A DNA stretch of 40,960 nt, taken from Pseudomonadota bacterium. GTDB lineage: Bacteria > Vulcanimicrobiota > Vulcanimicrobiia > Eremiobacterales > Eremiobacteraceae. Location: the NCBI GenBank assembly GCA_021325335.1, contig JAJPHJ010000011.1, positions 1 through 40,960 of the forward strand. Direction: 5' to 3'. The notes beneath the pieces were generated by a model. The model had not been told where the DNA came from. It was given only the letters and a program-made list of their open reading frames with translations, and did no database searches. This document shows positions 22,596-32,559 of this stretch, in pieces. How positions within the stretch are numbered: position 1 is the stretch's first letter; each line of letters begins with the position of its first letter. The translations under genes were made by a program, and so were the position numbers.

Positions 22596-25331
22596 TCACA
22601 TACGGTATTGCACGTCGAACATATACTGACGCTTCGGCAGCCCGTACAACTCGGTGCCCTGCGAGAGTGCGCTCGTGTCGGTACCGAACTGGTTCTCCGG
22701 CTGGAACGTCCCCAGGCCGAGAAGCCCGTACGGGCTCGCAGCCGCGCTGTTGAACAGATTGTTCACACCCAGCGTCAAGGTGGCGGCGCCCGCGACTTTC
22801 GATAGCGAGGCATTCGTCCACCAGAAGGGAGGATGATTGAACGAGTTGTTCTGATCCATGTAATTGTTGTCGAAGCGGATATCGAAGCCGGCGGCATATT
22901 CGAGCCCCACGGTGTACTTGTGCAGCGGGATACCCCCCATCTGGGAGTTGTTGATATCCGTGGTGTTCTGTTGCAAGACGGCGTTCGGGATGCCGGTGAA
23001 GAACGCGGACTGCGTGTCGTAGATATAGTCGACGAAGAAATCTCGCGTGACGTGCTCTCTACCGGAGAGCTCGATGCCGCGATAGGTGGCGGAGGCAGCA
23101 TTGTACGTCGTGTCGGCGGCGAGATTCGCTTCCGTGGGGTTAGGGATGTTCGGGCACAGCGCCTTGATCTTGTTGAGATATAATTGGATGATCGCCGGAG
23201 AGATCGAATTGCCTACCGCGGTGAATGGCAGCGTGGCGTCGAAAAGCGCGTTTTGCTCCCGCGAATCGTAGATGTTCAGCTGCAGGGAATTGTCACCGTT
23301 GAATCGGTGACCGTACGCGAACTCGTAATCTGTCGCAGACTCTGCGGTCAAGTTTTGATCAGCCACGGCCCCGATGTCCGACTGCAAGTTCCCCGAACAG
23401 TTAGGAAAGAAACTGCCGAGGTTACCGTTGACAAGGGGCGTTGCAAAGACCAAGGCCGGCTGAGGCACGCTTGCAGAATGCCCGCCGGTCACGCGCAACA
23501 CGTCTGAGCCAGTGGGTCGGAACATGACCGAGACGCGCGGGTCGAAAGAGGTCTCGGGCGTGACGTTTGCGTGCTTGATCCACAGGTTGACGAAGAACGA
23601 GAGTCGGCTGTTCGGGTAGATCTGGTCGTTGACGAAATAGCCCGTATACCAGACATCAAATGGTTGCAGGAAGCGGATCTGATTCGGGTTTTCGTTAGCG
23701 AACGGGTCAGGAGCCTGGTTTGCGGTCTGCGCCTGGTGTGCGAGCGAATAACCGAAGCCGAAATCGTTCTTCGAGCCCGCGATCTCGTCGGTGACGAGCA
23801 GCCCATGGGTGACGAAATAATTCGTTCTCATGAAGCCTGGCGTGCCGGGCGGCGCCACAGACCGGTTGAAGTCCGTGACATAGTTGTCCACGTAGCCGTC
23901 CACGACGATCGTATTGCTGTGGAGCGTTTTGGTCACGCGCGCGTCGTAGTCTTGGTTGCGTATGCCCTGCCACGGTCCGGGGCCCCCGCCGGCCGGACCC
24001 GAACTCTGCTGCGCGAACTGCTGCGCGGAGAGGCACTTCCCGCCGGGCGGCGCATCCACATTCACAGCGATCGAATTCGTACAGGTCAAGGTGCTACCGC
24101 CAGGCAGGGTCACCGAGGTCTGATGCGGGGGTGCGGCAAGCGCCTCCTGGGCGTCGAAGAGCTGCAGTTCCGGCGTAAGGAAATCTTGGTCTCCGTTGCC
24201 GGTCTTGTCAGCCCAGTCGTTGGCGGAAAAAATGGTCAATTGTAGCTTAGTTCCTGGTTCGAAGCTATAGACCACCTTTTCGAGGTCGTTGCGCAAGTTG
24301 TAGTTCGCGGACACGTTGTAGGTGGTGAAGGGATTATCGAGGTTGGCCGAAGTCAGCGTGGTGCCGAGCAGGCCCGTTTGCGCGACGACTTGGGGAGCGA
24401 AGTTGCCGTACGTCCCCTGGACGGCATGAGCAAAGGCATAGCCTAACTTGCCCTCAGTCCCGGTCGCTTGGAGTCCGGTGAGCAATTTGCCCTCGTTGCC
24501 GATTCCTTGCTCGATCATCGCGTTGTGTCCGATGGTCGGATCGATCGTTTGGTAGTCGATGGTGCCTGCGATTGTGTCGACACCATAAAGTCCGCTCGCG
24601 CCAGATCCGTAGGTCACTTGGATGCTGCGATAGCCGAAGAAAGGTGAGACTTGCGAGTCGTAGGTGTGGAAAGCATTGACGGCCGACCCCAGCGGACCCA
24701 CTTGATGACCGTCCAGAAGGGTGGCACTCTCGCTCGCATTGTAACCCCGGATGTTCAAGAAGATATCGTCGCCGACGGCGTTGCTTGTCGATGCAGTGAC
24801 GCCGGGCAGAATGCCCACAACGTCGGCGCCGCGGGTGAAATTCTCCGCCTGGATGACCTGTTGTGGGATGGTTTGGCTGATGGTCGCACTCGTCTGCAGG
24901 GTTCTGCCGGCGCTCGTGACGAGCACCGTGCCGAGCTGTCGCACTCCGCTGTACGCTCGGGCGATCGCCGTGCGGATATCGCTTGCGTGCCCGGCCGCCA
25001 CCAAGATTTGATTCAGCCGGCTGCGCTCGTAGCCGGAAGCCTCGATGACGAGCGCATACACACCGGGAGGTATGTCCCCAAAGGCAAACGATCCATCCTT
25101 GTCGGTGCGCGTTTCGGCAATCTTTTGTGAGCCTTGATCGAGTTCAACCTTTGCACCCACGATCGGCAGACCGCCCGTGGTATCGACGACGGTTCCGGTG
25201 ACCGAACCAGCGGCGGGATTGGTCGCCGAGACATTCGCCGCAATGGCCGGTTGCGACGCCGCGAGCCACCATAAAAACCATAGGGACAGCGCCCAGCTCC
25301 AGAACGATGGAAGTTTGCCGGCTTTACACAT
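22596..25331 (-). CDS. TonB-dependent outer-membrane receptor (receptor 1)
   Basis: 911 residues. Signal peptide about 1-32, carboxypeptidase-regulatory-like sandwich about 43-125 (GTVVDTTGGLPIVGAKVEL...GSFAFGDIPPGVY), plug about 145-265 with FLNIRGYN, LLDGHQVG and YGSGASGLYGVDTIAG, then a barrel to the end. It imports a ligand across the outer membrane using TonB energy; no TonB/ExbBD genes are in view. An outer loop has DKTGNGDQDF (375-384) and a cysteine pair (417, 433), shared with the other three receptors. Its closest relative here is receptor 4. Last transport gene of the block; the C-terminus is QYRM, without a terminal aromatic. Confidence 0.93.
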   Translation of the reverse strand: MCKAGKLPSFWSWALSLWFLWWLAASQPAIAANVSATNPAAGSVTGTVVDTTGGLPIVGAKVELDQGSQKIAETRTDKDGSFAFGDIPPGVYALVIEASGYERSRLNQILVAAGHASDIRTAIARAYSGVRQLGTVLVTSAGRTLQTSATISQTIPQQVIQAENFTRGADVVGILPGVTASTSNAVGDDIFLNIRGYNASESATLLDGHQVGPLGSAVNAFHTYDSQVSPFFGYRSIQVTYGSGASGLYGVDTIAGTIDYQTIDPTIGHNAMIEQGIGNEGKLLTGLQATGTEGKLGYAFAHAVQGTYGNFAPQVVAQTGLLGTTLTSANLDNPFTTYNVSANYNLRNDLEKVVYSFEPGTKLQLTIFSANDWADKTGNGDQDFLTPELQLFDAQEALAAPPHQTSVTLPGGSTLTCTNSIAVNVDAPPGGKCLSAQQFAQQSSGPAGGGPGPWQGIRNQDYDARVTKTLHSNTIVVDGYVDNYVTDFNRSVAPPGTPGFMRTNYFVTHGLLVTDEIAGSKNDFGFGYSLAHQAQTANQAPDPFANENPNQIRFLQPFDVWYTGYFVNDQIYPNSRLSFFVNLWIKHANVTPETSFDPRVSVMFRPTGSDVLRVTGGHSASVPQPALVFATPLVNGNLGSFFPNCSGNLQSDIGAVADQNLTAESATDYEFAYGHRFNGDNSLQLNIYDSREQNALFDATLPFTAVGNSISPAIIQLYLNKIKALCPNIPNPTEANLAADTTYNAASATYRGIELSGREHVTRDFFVDYIYDTQSAFFTGIPNAVLQQNTTDINNSQMGGIPLHKYTVGLEYAAGFDIRFDNNYMDQNNSFNHPPFWWTNASLSKVAGAATLTLGVNNLFNSAAASPYGLLGLGTFQPENQFGTDTSALSQGTELYGLPKRQYMFDVQYRM

Positions 25332-25413
25332 GCGACGAACACCTCGCGAACGTGAAAATCACCGAAGGGGGACCAACGTCAACTGCATCATAACACCGAA
25401 CAATTACGCCTAC

Positions 25414-25433
25414 CTGTCGGCTGGTCCCGACAG
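25414..25433. promoter_or_regulatory. Inverted repeat between phosphoesterase and receptor 1
   Basis: CTGTCGG and CCGACAG are perfectly complementary around CTGGTC, midway in the 171-base gap between the phosphoesterase stop and the receptor 1 start. It could be an operator for receptor 1 or an attenuating hairpin. No T tract follows. Confidence 0.35.
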
Positions 25434-25502
25434 TCGCTGTATGTGTCATGCTCCAGGAAGGCGCCCGTTCGAACCAACGAATTCTCCGTAACCCGGGGAG
25501 GC

Positions 25503-27227
25503 TCATGGGATGTACTGGCGCGGGAGCGGCAAGTATCCCCTTGGAGGCGCACCGGAGGCGGCTGGCACGGTCGCTGGTTGGATCCCGAGTGCCGCGCAAG
25601 TCATGCGTGCGGGGAACCTCCCGACCACCGCATCCGGAATTTCCGCCGCGCTCGCCGGAATTGGCTGAGTTTGTCCGAGCAAACGGCGCAGGTCAAACGC
25701 GCCGGTCAGATCGGTAAGGCGGGGGTTTGCATCCCGAGGCCCTTCGGGCATGTACGGCTGCTCGTCCGGGAGCGATGCCAGCGCCGGCAATCCAAACAGG
25801 GTGTCAATCAATTTCACGACCGATCCGGTGTCGCCACTGTCATGGACGATCGCCCCGGACTTCGCATACGGTGAGATGAGGATGAATGGCACGCGGGGAC
25901 CGTCGCCGCAAGGCTTACCATCCGGGCATCGTTCGAAGTGCGGTGGTACTGCATGGTCGTAAAATCCACCGCTGTCGTCCCAGGTGATGATGATCGCTGA
26001 ATCCTTCCAATAAGAACTGCGAGCGATCGCATTGACGAATGTGGCCACGAATGATTCGGCGATCTGGCGATCGGAGTCGTCGGTACCTGGATGATCGTCA
26101 TCGCCCAGAAAGTGCTTCTGGATGAAGGGATCTGCATTTGCGGGTCTCCAGCCGAAGTGATTGTACGACCCGCCCTTGATGTACACCACCGATCGATCGG
26201 GCAGCGTTGCATCTCGCAGCGCTGGAAGAATTTCTCGAAGGCTATGCACGTTGCGCCAAAAGACGTCATTGTGGCGCATGTAGGCGAAGAACTGTACGAC
26301 ATTGCGATGGGATGAATAACCTTCGATCGCCAGACTATTGGCGTAGTTGTAGCCTTCCTGGTACCAACCCCAGCTGATGGGTGCGCGGCCACTTTGCCCC
26401 ATGAGGCTCAAGTCTTCTTGAACCCCTCGAGTATCTTTGGTCGCGCGCGCGTCGCTTTGCCCGTTTAGTGTGAGCAGCACCGTTGCAAATCGCAGCGGTA
26501 TCTCGAGCGGGGGCGTGGGCTTGGCTGGGTAGGGCCCGAATGCCGGGTCGATGCTGCTGAGCACGGGGACGCCCGGACCTTTGCCGCTCGGTTTCACGGC
26601 TTCGTCCTGGTCCCGAGCCCACTGTGTTTGCCCGGTCTGCGCTGCGATGATCTCGATGTTCCCTGGCGTCGAAGGCGCGGTCATCCCCTGGAAAAAGCGG
26701 TCGTACAACGTAAACGCGTGCGCGTACTTCCAGAGGAAAGGAATGGTATCGCAGTCATAGTGCGCCATGGTGAGCAGGCCTAGGGCCTGCGCATCCGAGG
26801 CCCCGTACCCGTCTTTTGCGCTGTCCTTCTCCTGTCTCGCGACGTACTGGTCGTTGCGCCCGCCGTCGATCTTGGCCAAGAGCGCTGCCCGCGAATGCCC
26901 CGGGCTGTCAATATCCGGGTCCGTGATCAGAAAGGGCGTAACCCACTGCTTACCGATCGGGTCATATTGGCGGAACCCGTGCAGGCGGGCTTGGGTCGAC
27001 GCGAGGTTATCGGCGCCGGGATAGGTTCCGAAGTATTCGTCGAACGAATGGTTCTCTTGATAGATGACAAAGACGTGCTTGACGTGCTCGCGTAACGCCG
27101 ATACCAGTGCGCTTTGCGCATTCGCCGGCTCAGCCTGCACCGCTCGATCATTCGTGACCTTGACCGCTGTGACTGCTAAGGCAATCGCGCCCAACAATGC
27201 GGCCCGGAAGACAAACCGTACGGTCAT
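25503..27227 (-). CDS. Secreted phosphoesterase, phospholipase C / acid phosphatase (PF04185) family
   Basis: 574 residues from ATG 27227 (AGGGTGG just upstream); a longer frame to 27380 would overlap the preceding gene and bury the signal peptide. Signal segment about 1-32. Family hallmarks: VFVIYQENHSFDEYFGTYPG (51-70) with the metal-binding Glu/Asn/Asp, FLWKYAHAFTLYDRFFQGM, PSTPGN and, near residue 425, ITWDDSGGFYDHAVPP. These enzymes cleave phosphomonoesters or phosphodiesters (phosphatidylcholine or inositol, acid phosphatase AcpA type) outside the inner membrane. It follows the fused propeller phosphoesterase by 13 bases, so one operon. Substrate unknown. Confidence 0.9.
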   Translation of the reverse strand: MTVRFVFRAALLGAIALAVTAVKVTNDRAVQAEPANAQSALVSALREHVKHVFVIYQENHSFDEYFGTYPGADNLASTQARLHGFRQYDPIGKQWVTPFLITDPDIDSPGHSRAALLAKIDGGRNDQYVARQEKDSAKDGYGASDAQALGLLTMAHYDCDTIPFLWKYAHAFTLYDRFFQGMTAPSTPGNIEIIAAQTGQTQWARDQDEAVKPSGKGPGVPVLSSIDPAFGPYPAKPTPPLEIPLRFATVLLTLNGQSDARATKDTRGVQEDLSLMGQSGRAPISWGWYQEGYNYANSLAIEGYSSHRNVVQFFAYMRHNDVFWRNVHSLREILPALRDATLPDRSVVYIKGGSYNHFGWRPANADPFIQKHFLGDDDHPGTDDSDRQIAESFVATFVNAIARSSYWKDSAIIITWDDSGGFYDHAVPPHFERCPDGKPCGDGPRVPFILISPYAKSGAIVHDSGDTGSVVKLIDTLFGLPALASLPDEQPYMPEGPRDANPRLTDLTGAFDLRRLLGQTQPIPASAAEIPDAVVGRFPARMTCAALGIQPATVPAASGAPPRGYLPLPRQYIP

Positions 27228-27240
27228 CGCATCCACCCTT

Positions 27241-29652
27241 CTACCGCTCGTCTGGATCGGCGGCAACCGCCTGACTTTGGCCCAGGACGCGTAGATACAC
27301 GATGTGTTGCGCGAGGGACCGGCGTCCGTAGACGGACGCCCATTCCTCGTCGGGTATGCGAGCCGAACCGGGGCCGTCAAGCATGAAGGTGGTGCCCACG
27401 CGTTTGCCGGGGTTCTTCGTCATAGGGATATTGGAAGGTATTGCGTTGTACGCTGAGACTTGCGGTTGGCTTGCAAACGCGTCGAGCAGCGGCGTTGAGG
27501 CAGCGTCGTAGATGTTGAGAGGGTCCAACCCGAACAGCATCTCAACGGTGCGCAAAACGGAGTCCTGACTGTAAAAGGTGTGATCGACGAAGCGACGCCG
27601 CACGAGCGGTCCGACCATGAACGCGGGCATGCGATGCGAATCCACGTGATCGCCCGTCCCCTGCGGATCATCTTCTGTCACGAAGACGACGGTGTCGGCC
27701 CAATCAGATCGCTTGGAAAGACCGGCGATGATCTGCCCAAGCGCCGCGTCGTTGTTAGAGACGTAGGATCCCATGGTATAGAAGCCAGGATCGGTTCCCG
27801 AGGTATGGTCGGTTGGCAAGGTCAGGTACGAATATTGCGCGAGCCCGTGCGCATTGACATCTTGAAGAAACAGCTGGGCGCGCACGGTATCCAACACGTT
27901 AAAATCGATGTGAGCGCCCGGGTACGCGCGATCGGCGTGCGCCGCGAGCCCGGGCGCAATGTGCCCGTTCGGCAGCATGGTCATCTGCTCGCCGTAGATG
28001 CGAAACGACACTCCCTTGTGGGCTAGCTCGTCGATGAGTTCGCCCCGCGGCCCAAAAACCGCGCTGACGTTGACGCGTGGCTGATGCGGCAGCGCTGTCA
28101 GCGTATTGAACCAGTCGAAATCCATGGAAGCGATAGGAATAGCATCCTCCCCGTACCGATAGACCGGCCAAATGCTGCCAGGCACGCGTGGATCGCGCGG
28201 TGTCGCCAGATCGTCCGGTGAAAACACGTTGCGCTCGAGGTAGTCATTGGCCATGCCCTGCGTCGTCCATGAGTGGCCGAAGTCGCTTCGGTCGCCGTTG
28301 GCCATGAAGTTGTCGAAGAGCGTGTAGTTTTCGGCCAGGGCGTGGGCATTCGGCGTGTACTTGCGCCCGAAGAGCAAGAGCGTCGGGTCCGCGTCGGCGC
28401 CGATGGCCTGTTCATCCCCGAACTCTTCGTCGAACTGTTTGTTCTCCTTGACGATGAAGACGAAGTGCTTCACGGGTGGCAATGTTGCGGCTTCGGGCTG
28501 TGCTGGCGCGTTGAAACGATCGTTGTTTGAGACCGTGGCCGACCACGACGCAAAGTCGTGAGGTTCGACGACCAGGTGTTGGACAAGTCCGGTATAGGTA
28601 CCATCATGTTCGGAGCCAGGATCGGGCTGCTGGCCGAGACCCTGCGCGCTTAGGATAAAGAGCTGCGGTTTGATGCGAGGATCGTCGTCGATAGTCGAAC
28701 TTGCCACGAAGAGGACCGACATCGGATACCAGGCTGTTGGAATCCGCGCGACGACACCGCCGCTTTTCAGGTCGACGACCGCGACGTCGTTGAACCCGGA
28801 CTCGGCCACGAAGAGCTCTTTCCGATCGTTGGAAAGCGCCATCCCTGAGGGAGTCTGCCCGGGCGGGGGTTTTAGGCTGAGGCCCAGCTCGAAGCGTCGG
28901 GTGACCTGCCAAGAGTGCGTGTCGATGAGGCACACGGTGTGGCCGTCCGCGTTTGCAACGTAAGCGCCACGCCCGTCAACCAGCAGCTCGGTGGGGTGGG
29001 GACCGGTGGCGATGAGTCTTGGGGTGCCGACGCCGTCGGGCCATGCGTCCACGTGATCTGAGTTGTACAGCGTTGCGATCACACCTCGGCCCGCGAATCC
29101 GACCGCAAACGGTTGACCGTCGGCGGGCAGACGCGAGAGCACACTCCCTGTGCGGCCGTCGATCACATCCACCTCTTGGTTTGCCGTCCTAGCCACGAGG
29201 ATGCGGTGCGTCGCCGGGTCTTCTGCCACGCCGTTGAGCAAGCCGCCGACCTTGATATCCGCACGCGGAGCGAACGTGGAAACCCCATTGGCGTCGATGC
29301 TGTACGCGAACCGCGAGATAGCCCCGCTATATCCGCGGGCCACGTACAGACCATCTTTCGTCCAGGTCATCGCGCTTGCATAAGGGACGGAGATGCGATT
29401 GGACGTCATCGTGTGCTCGCCGATCGTGATGATGTCGATCGCGCCGCCGTCTTGCGAAAGGACCGCCAAAAGCGCGCCGTCGGGTGAGAGGGCCTCCGAG
29501 CTTGCGAAGTTTTCGACGGGAATGGTGAAGCCCACGGGCGTTACGGATCGCCCGTCGGGCAATGTCGCGGCGCTCGCCGCGGACACGAACAGGATCAGGG
29601 CCGCCGTGGCGAGCGCGAGAAGATTCATGTAGTCGATGCGTCCACCGCTCAT
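27241..29652 (-). CDS. Fused YncE-type beta-propeller and phosphoesterase
   Basis: 803 residues. AAGGAG 9 bases upstream supports the ATG at 29652. Signal peptide about 9-29, seven-bladed YVTN-type propeller about 40-370 (EALSPDGALLAVLSQDG, GVAEDPATHRILVAR, GMALSNDRKELFVAESG), then a PF04185-like phosphoesterase about 400-760 with VFIVKENKQFDEEFGD and VVFVTEDDPQGTGDHVDSHR. It is the plan often annotated bifunctional YncE family protein/alkaline phosphatase family protein. Probably periplasmic; the propeller may present or bind the phosphorylated substrate. Lies between receptor 2 (79-base gap) and the unfused phosphoesterase. Confidence 0.9.
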   Translation of the reverse strand: MSGGRIDYMNLLALATAALILFVSAASAATLPDGRSVTPVGFTIPVENFASSEALSPDGALLAVLSQDGGAIDIITIGEHTMTSNRISVPYASAMTWTKDGLYVARGYSGAISRFAYSIDANGVSTFAPRADIKVGGLLNGVAEDPATHRILVARTANQEVDVIDGRTGSVLSRLPADGQPFAVGFAGRGVIATLYNSDHVDAWPDGVGTPRLIATGPHPTELLVDGRGAYVANADGHTVCLIDTHSWQVTRRFELGLSLKPPPGQTPSGMALSNDRKELFVAESGFNDVAVVDLKSGGVVARIPTAWYPMSVLFVASSTIDDDPRIKPQLFILSAQGLGQQPDPGSEHDGTYTGLVQHLVVEPHDFASWSATVSNNDRFNAPAQPEAATLPPVKHFVFIVKENKQFDEEFGDEQAIGADADPTLLLFGRKYTPNAHALAENYTLFDNFMANGDRSDFGHSWTTQGMANDYLERNVFSPDDLATPRDPRVPGSIWPVYRYGEDAIPIASMDFDWFNTLTALPHQPRVNVSAVFGPRGELIDELAHKGVSFRIYGEQMTMLPNGHIAPGLAAHADRAYPGAHIDFNVLDTVRAQLFLQDVNAHGLAQYSYLTLPTDHTSGTDPGFYTMGSYVSNNDAALGQIIAGLSKRSDWADTVVFVTEDDPQGTGDHVDSHRMPAFMVGPLVRRRFVDHTFYSQDSVLRTVEMLFGLDPLNIYDAASTPLLDAFASQPQVSAYNAIPSNIPMTKNPGKRVGTTFMLDGPGSARIPDEEWASVYGRRSLAQHIVYLRVLGQSQAVAADPDER

Positions 29653-29731
29653 GGCGTTGTGCTCCTTTTGGCTATCTTTCGAGTCTAGCGAGTAATGATT
29701 ACAACAGCATGAACGGACCGCTCAGGACTGC

Positions 29732-32506
29732 TCATTTCACCCTCAGGCTGTAATTGAAGCTTATCGTCCGCAAAGGCAAGCCGAATCGCTCCGTGGCCTG
29801 CGCACCGAAGTATGGTTGATAGTCCGACGGCATGGCGAAGCTATTCAGCGGTTGTGGATATCCTTCTCCGATGAGACCGCGATAATCCGCATAGGTTTGC
29901 CACAGGTTCTCGACGCTTGTCGTGAAGACACCTCGGCCTATCGGCGCGCTGACGTCAAAATCCGAATACGTGTAGGCCGGTAAGTCGCTCGGATTGTTCT
30001 CCGCCACGTGATATGTTGTGAGTTGAGTTTCAATATTTCGCCAGAACGTGTAGTCGAGGGTGAAGGACCATTTGTGCAACGGCACTGCCGGAATTTGCGA
30101 GTTCGGGATCAGTAAGAGACTGCCACCAAAGTTGGGGTTGACGAGCTCGGGATCGCCGGATTTGAGGATGGTCGATTGCTCGGACCAGGTATAGTCGATA
30201 AAGAGCGGCCGCGTGACCCTGATCCTACCGGTCAAGTCGATCCCGCGCGCCGCCACGTGCGCGATGTTCACCGCTCCGTTCACGCCCAGAAGCGCTGCGG
30301 CTTGCGCCGAAGAGATGCCGCATGTATTTTTGATCGCGTTTATGTACGGAGTCGGATCGAAGGGGACTGTGATAACCGAGAGCGGCAGGTTGAGATTTTC
30401 GTAGATCTGATTGAAAATGTTTTCGTTATAGAGCGTCAACTGAACCGTCGTGTCGCCGGCAAAACGGTGTCCGAAGCTGAACTCTTGGTCAACCCCTTCC
30501 TCGGGCTTCAATAGCGACGATGGTACGCTGCCCACGGCATTGGACAACGCGCCGGAACACGAGACGCGCCCCAGGAACGTTCCCACCGCCGATGGCATGA
30601 AGACCGATTCCACGTCGGCTGGAAACGGCTCGGTCGACGTTTCACCACCGGCCAACCGAAAGACGTTGTTTGCCTGTGCGTAGACGAAGGCAATGCGAGG
30701 GTCCACAAACGAGGAGTTCGTGATCGTGGCATGTTTGAACCACACGTTGCCGTATGTGGTCAGGTGCGAGTTGACGGGGTGCCAAGCGTCACGCAAGAAA
30801 TAAGCTGTCTGATGAACGGTCGGAGCAGGTTGTTCGGCGCCGTTTTGCTGGAAAAAGTAGGCCTCGTTCTCCCAAAAGTAGCCTAGCCCGAACTCGTTGT
30901 TCTTGCCGAGGATGTCATCTGATATCGTCGCGCCCGTGTTGCTTGCTTGTTCGTAACTCCACGAGGCGCTATCTGTGGGGACGGCGGTGAACGGAAGCTG
31001 CGCCGTGCGATCGACCGAGTCCCTATACGTATTCGTGAACGTGTTGACCGAGAACGTGTTGTTCCCGGCGATTTTTTCGTAGTGCAAGGCGTAATCGTTC
31101 GAGCGCAGGGCCTGCCAGGCCGTACCGGCGCCCTGCCACCCGTCGTTTACCGAAGCGTATTGTTGCGGCGTGACGCACACGGGCGGAACCCCCGGCGGAG
31201 GCACCGGAACATCCGGTTTCCCGTTGGGTCCGGTCCCAGGAGTGCTGCCGTTCGCGTTCGTGCCTGGTTGGAACGTCTTCTTATTGATGGCATAGCAAGG
31301 ATCCGCACCACCGGAGGCCGCCGCCGCGGCCAAGAGATTCTGGCCGGCCGCGAGGGCGACTTCGTAGGGCAAATAGTCATTGTCGCCGTTACCGGTTTTG
31401 TCATCCCACCACGCACTGCTCAGCCACGTAGCGGTCAGATGTGAAGTATCGCTGAAATTCATTTGCCCTTTCAAGAGGGTGCTTTTCAACGTCAGCGAGG
31501 TGTCGTCAGGATACACCCCGAGGGCGCGAACGGTGGGGTCGGTAGCGTAGGGATCGAATGCGGCGGACGCTTGGTACATGTTATCGTGTTTGAAGAAACC
31601 CGTCTGGCCCTGAGAACCCACCGCTACAGCGTAGCCGAACTTGCCACCATTCGTCGATCCAGTAGTGGTGAACGCACTGCTGAGGTTGTTCCAAGTGCCG
31701 TAGCCTTGGGTGAAGGTTGCGGTTGGGTGCAGGGTCGGGCTAAGCGTTTGCATGTCGACAACCCCGCCGATCGCGTCCACGCCGTACAAGTCCGAACCGG
31801 AGCCGTAGATCACCCTCACGTCCTGAAGCCCGAACACGGGAGACAGTTGAAACTTATAGGCTCCGCTAAAGCCCGGTCCGATGGGATTGCCGTCGATCAA
31901 CGTCGTGGTTTCCAGCTCGCCGATCCCTCGGATGTCGATCGTTTGCGAGTCACCAGGAGTTGCGCCATCGGAACCCCCGTTGACGATTCCGGGCAACTTC
32001 CGCAGAGCGTCCCCGGCCTTGTAGATCCCTTGGCTGGACAGTGATTGAGCCGATAACGACGCGGAGATGACAGCAGCCGTCTGCAGCGATGCCGAAGCGT
32101 GAATCGTCGTGCGCCCGAGAAGCTTGATGCCTGACGTCACGCCTTGCGAGCGCGCGAGGACAAGCGTCACGCTTTGCGTCTGGCCGTCCAGCAGCGGAAA
32201 TCGATCTGAGGCCGTGGTCACGTAACCGGCTAGGCTGATCACTAGCTCATACGATCCCGGCAATAAGTTGTCGAGAGTAAAATTACCATGATTGTCGGTG
32301 AGCGTCTTCGCCATCGTCGGCCCATCCGCCACAACTGCGACCCCTAACAGAGGCAGGCCAGAACCGCCCTCGATGACTTGACCCGTGATCTTCGCCGTTG
32401 CGGCCGGTGCCGCGCCGGCGGCAGTCGAATTCCCAAGCATGCACAAAGCCATAACGCAAAAAAGCGTGCCCGCGAGAATAGCGCGACACGCTCGTCTCAT
32501 TTTCAT
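29732..32506 (-). CDS. TonB-dependent outer-membrane receptor (receptor 2)
   Basis: 924 residues; GGAGG 5 bases before the ATG. Signal peptide about 1-32, carboxypeptidase-regulatory-like domain about 38-120 (ITGQVIEGGSGLPLLGVAVV), plug with TIDIRGIGELETTTLIDGN and YGSGSDLYGVDAIGGVVD, then the barrel. The outer loop holds DDKTGNGDNDYLPYE (about 367-381) and a Cys pair (about 403 and 444) flanking a Pro/Gly-rich stretch. Very close to receptor 3 over the full length, so a tandem duplication. Ends YSLRVK. Confidence 0.94.
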   Translation of the reverse strand: MKMRRACRAILAGTLFCVMALCMLGNSTAAGAAPAATAKITGQVIEGGSGLPLLGVAVVADGPTMAKTLTDNHGNFTLDNLLPGSYELVISLAGYVTTASDRFPLLDGQTQSVTLVLARSQGVTSGIKLLGRTTIHASASLQTAAVISASLSAQSLSSQGIYKAGDALRKLPGIVNGGSDGATPGDSQTIDIRGIGELETTTLIDGNPIGPGFSGAYKFQLSPVFGLQDVRVIYGSGSDLYGVDAIGGVVDMQTLSPTLHPTATFTQGYGTWNNLSSAFTTTGSTNGGKFGYAVAVGSQGQTGFFKHDNMYQASAAFDPYATDPTVRALGVYPDDTSLTLKSTLLKGQMNFSDTSHLTATWLSSAWWDDKTGNGDNDYLPYEVALAAGQNLLAAAAASGGADPCYAINKKTFQPGTNANGSTPGTGPNGKPDVPVPPPGVPPVCVTPQQYASVNDGWQGAGTAWQALRSNDYALHYEKIAGNNTFSVNTFTNTYRDSVDRTAQLPFTAVPTDSASWSYEQASNTGATISDDILGKNNEFGLGYFWENEAYFFQQNGAEQPAPTVHQTAYFLRDAWHPVNSHLTTYGNVWFKHATITNSSFVDPRIAFVYAQANNVFRLAGGETSTEPFPADVESVFMPSAVGTFLGRVSCSGALSNAVGSVPSSLLKPEEGVDQEFSFGHRFAGDTTVQLTLYNENIFNQIYENLNLPLSVITVPFDPTPYINAIKNTCGISSAQAAALLGVNGAVNIAHVAARGIDLTGRIRVTRPLFIDYTWSEQSTILKSGDPELVNPNFGGSLLLIPNSQIPAVPLHKWSFTLDYTFWRNIETQLTTYHVAENNPSDLPAYTYSDFDVSAPIGRGVFTTSVENLWQTYADYRGLIGEGYPQPLNSFAMPSDYQPYFGAQATERFGLPLRTISFNYSLRVK

Positions 32507-32559
32507 AACTACCTCCAGCCGGGACCGCTATCCGAAACGTAGTCCGGGCAAATTCTACA

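Noticed and set aside
22429-22821. Upstream extension of the response regulator
   Set aside because: The extra 131 residues are Arg-rich, overlap the end of receptor 1, and the receiver domain starts exactly at the GTG chosen.
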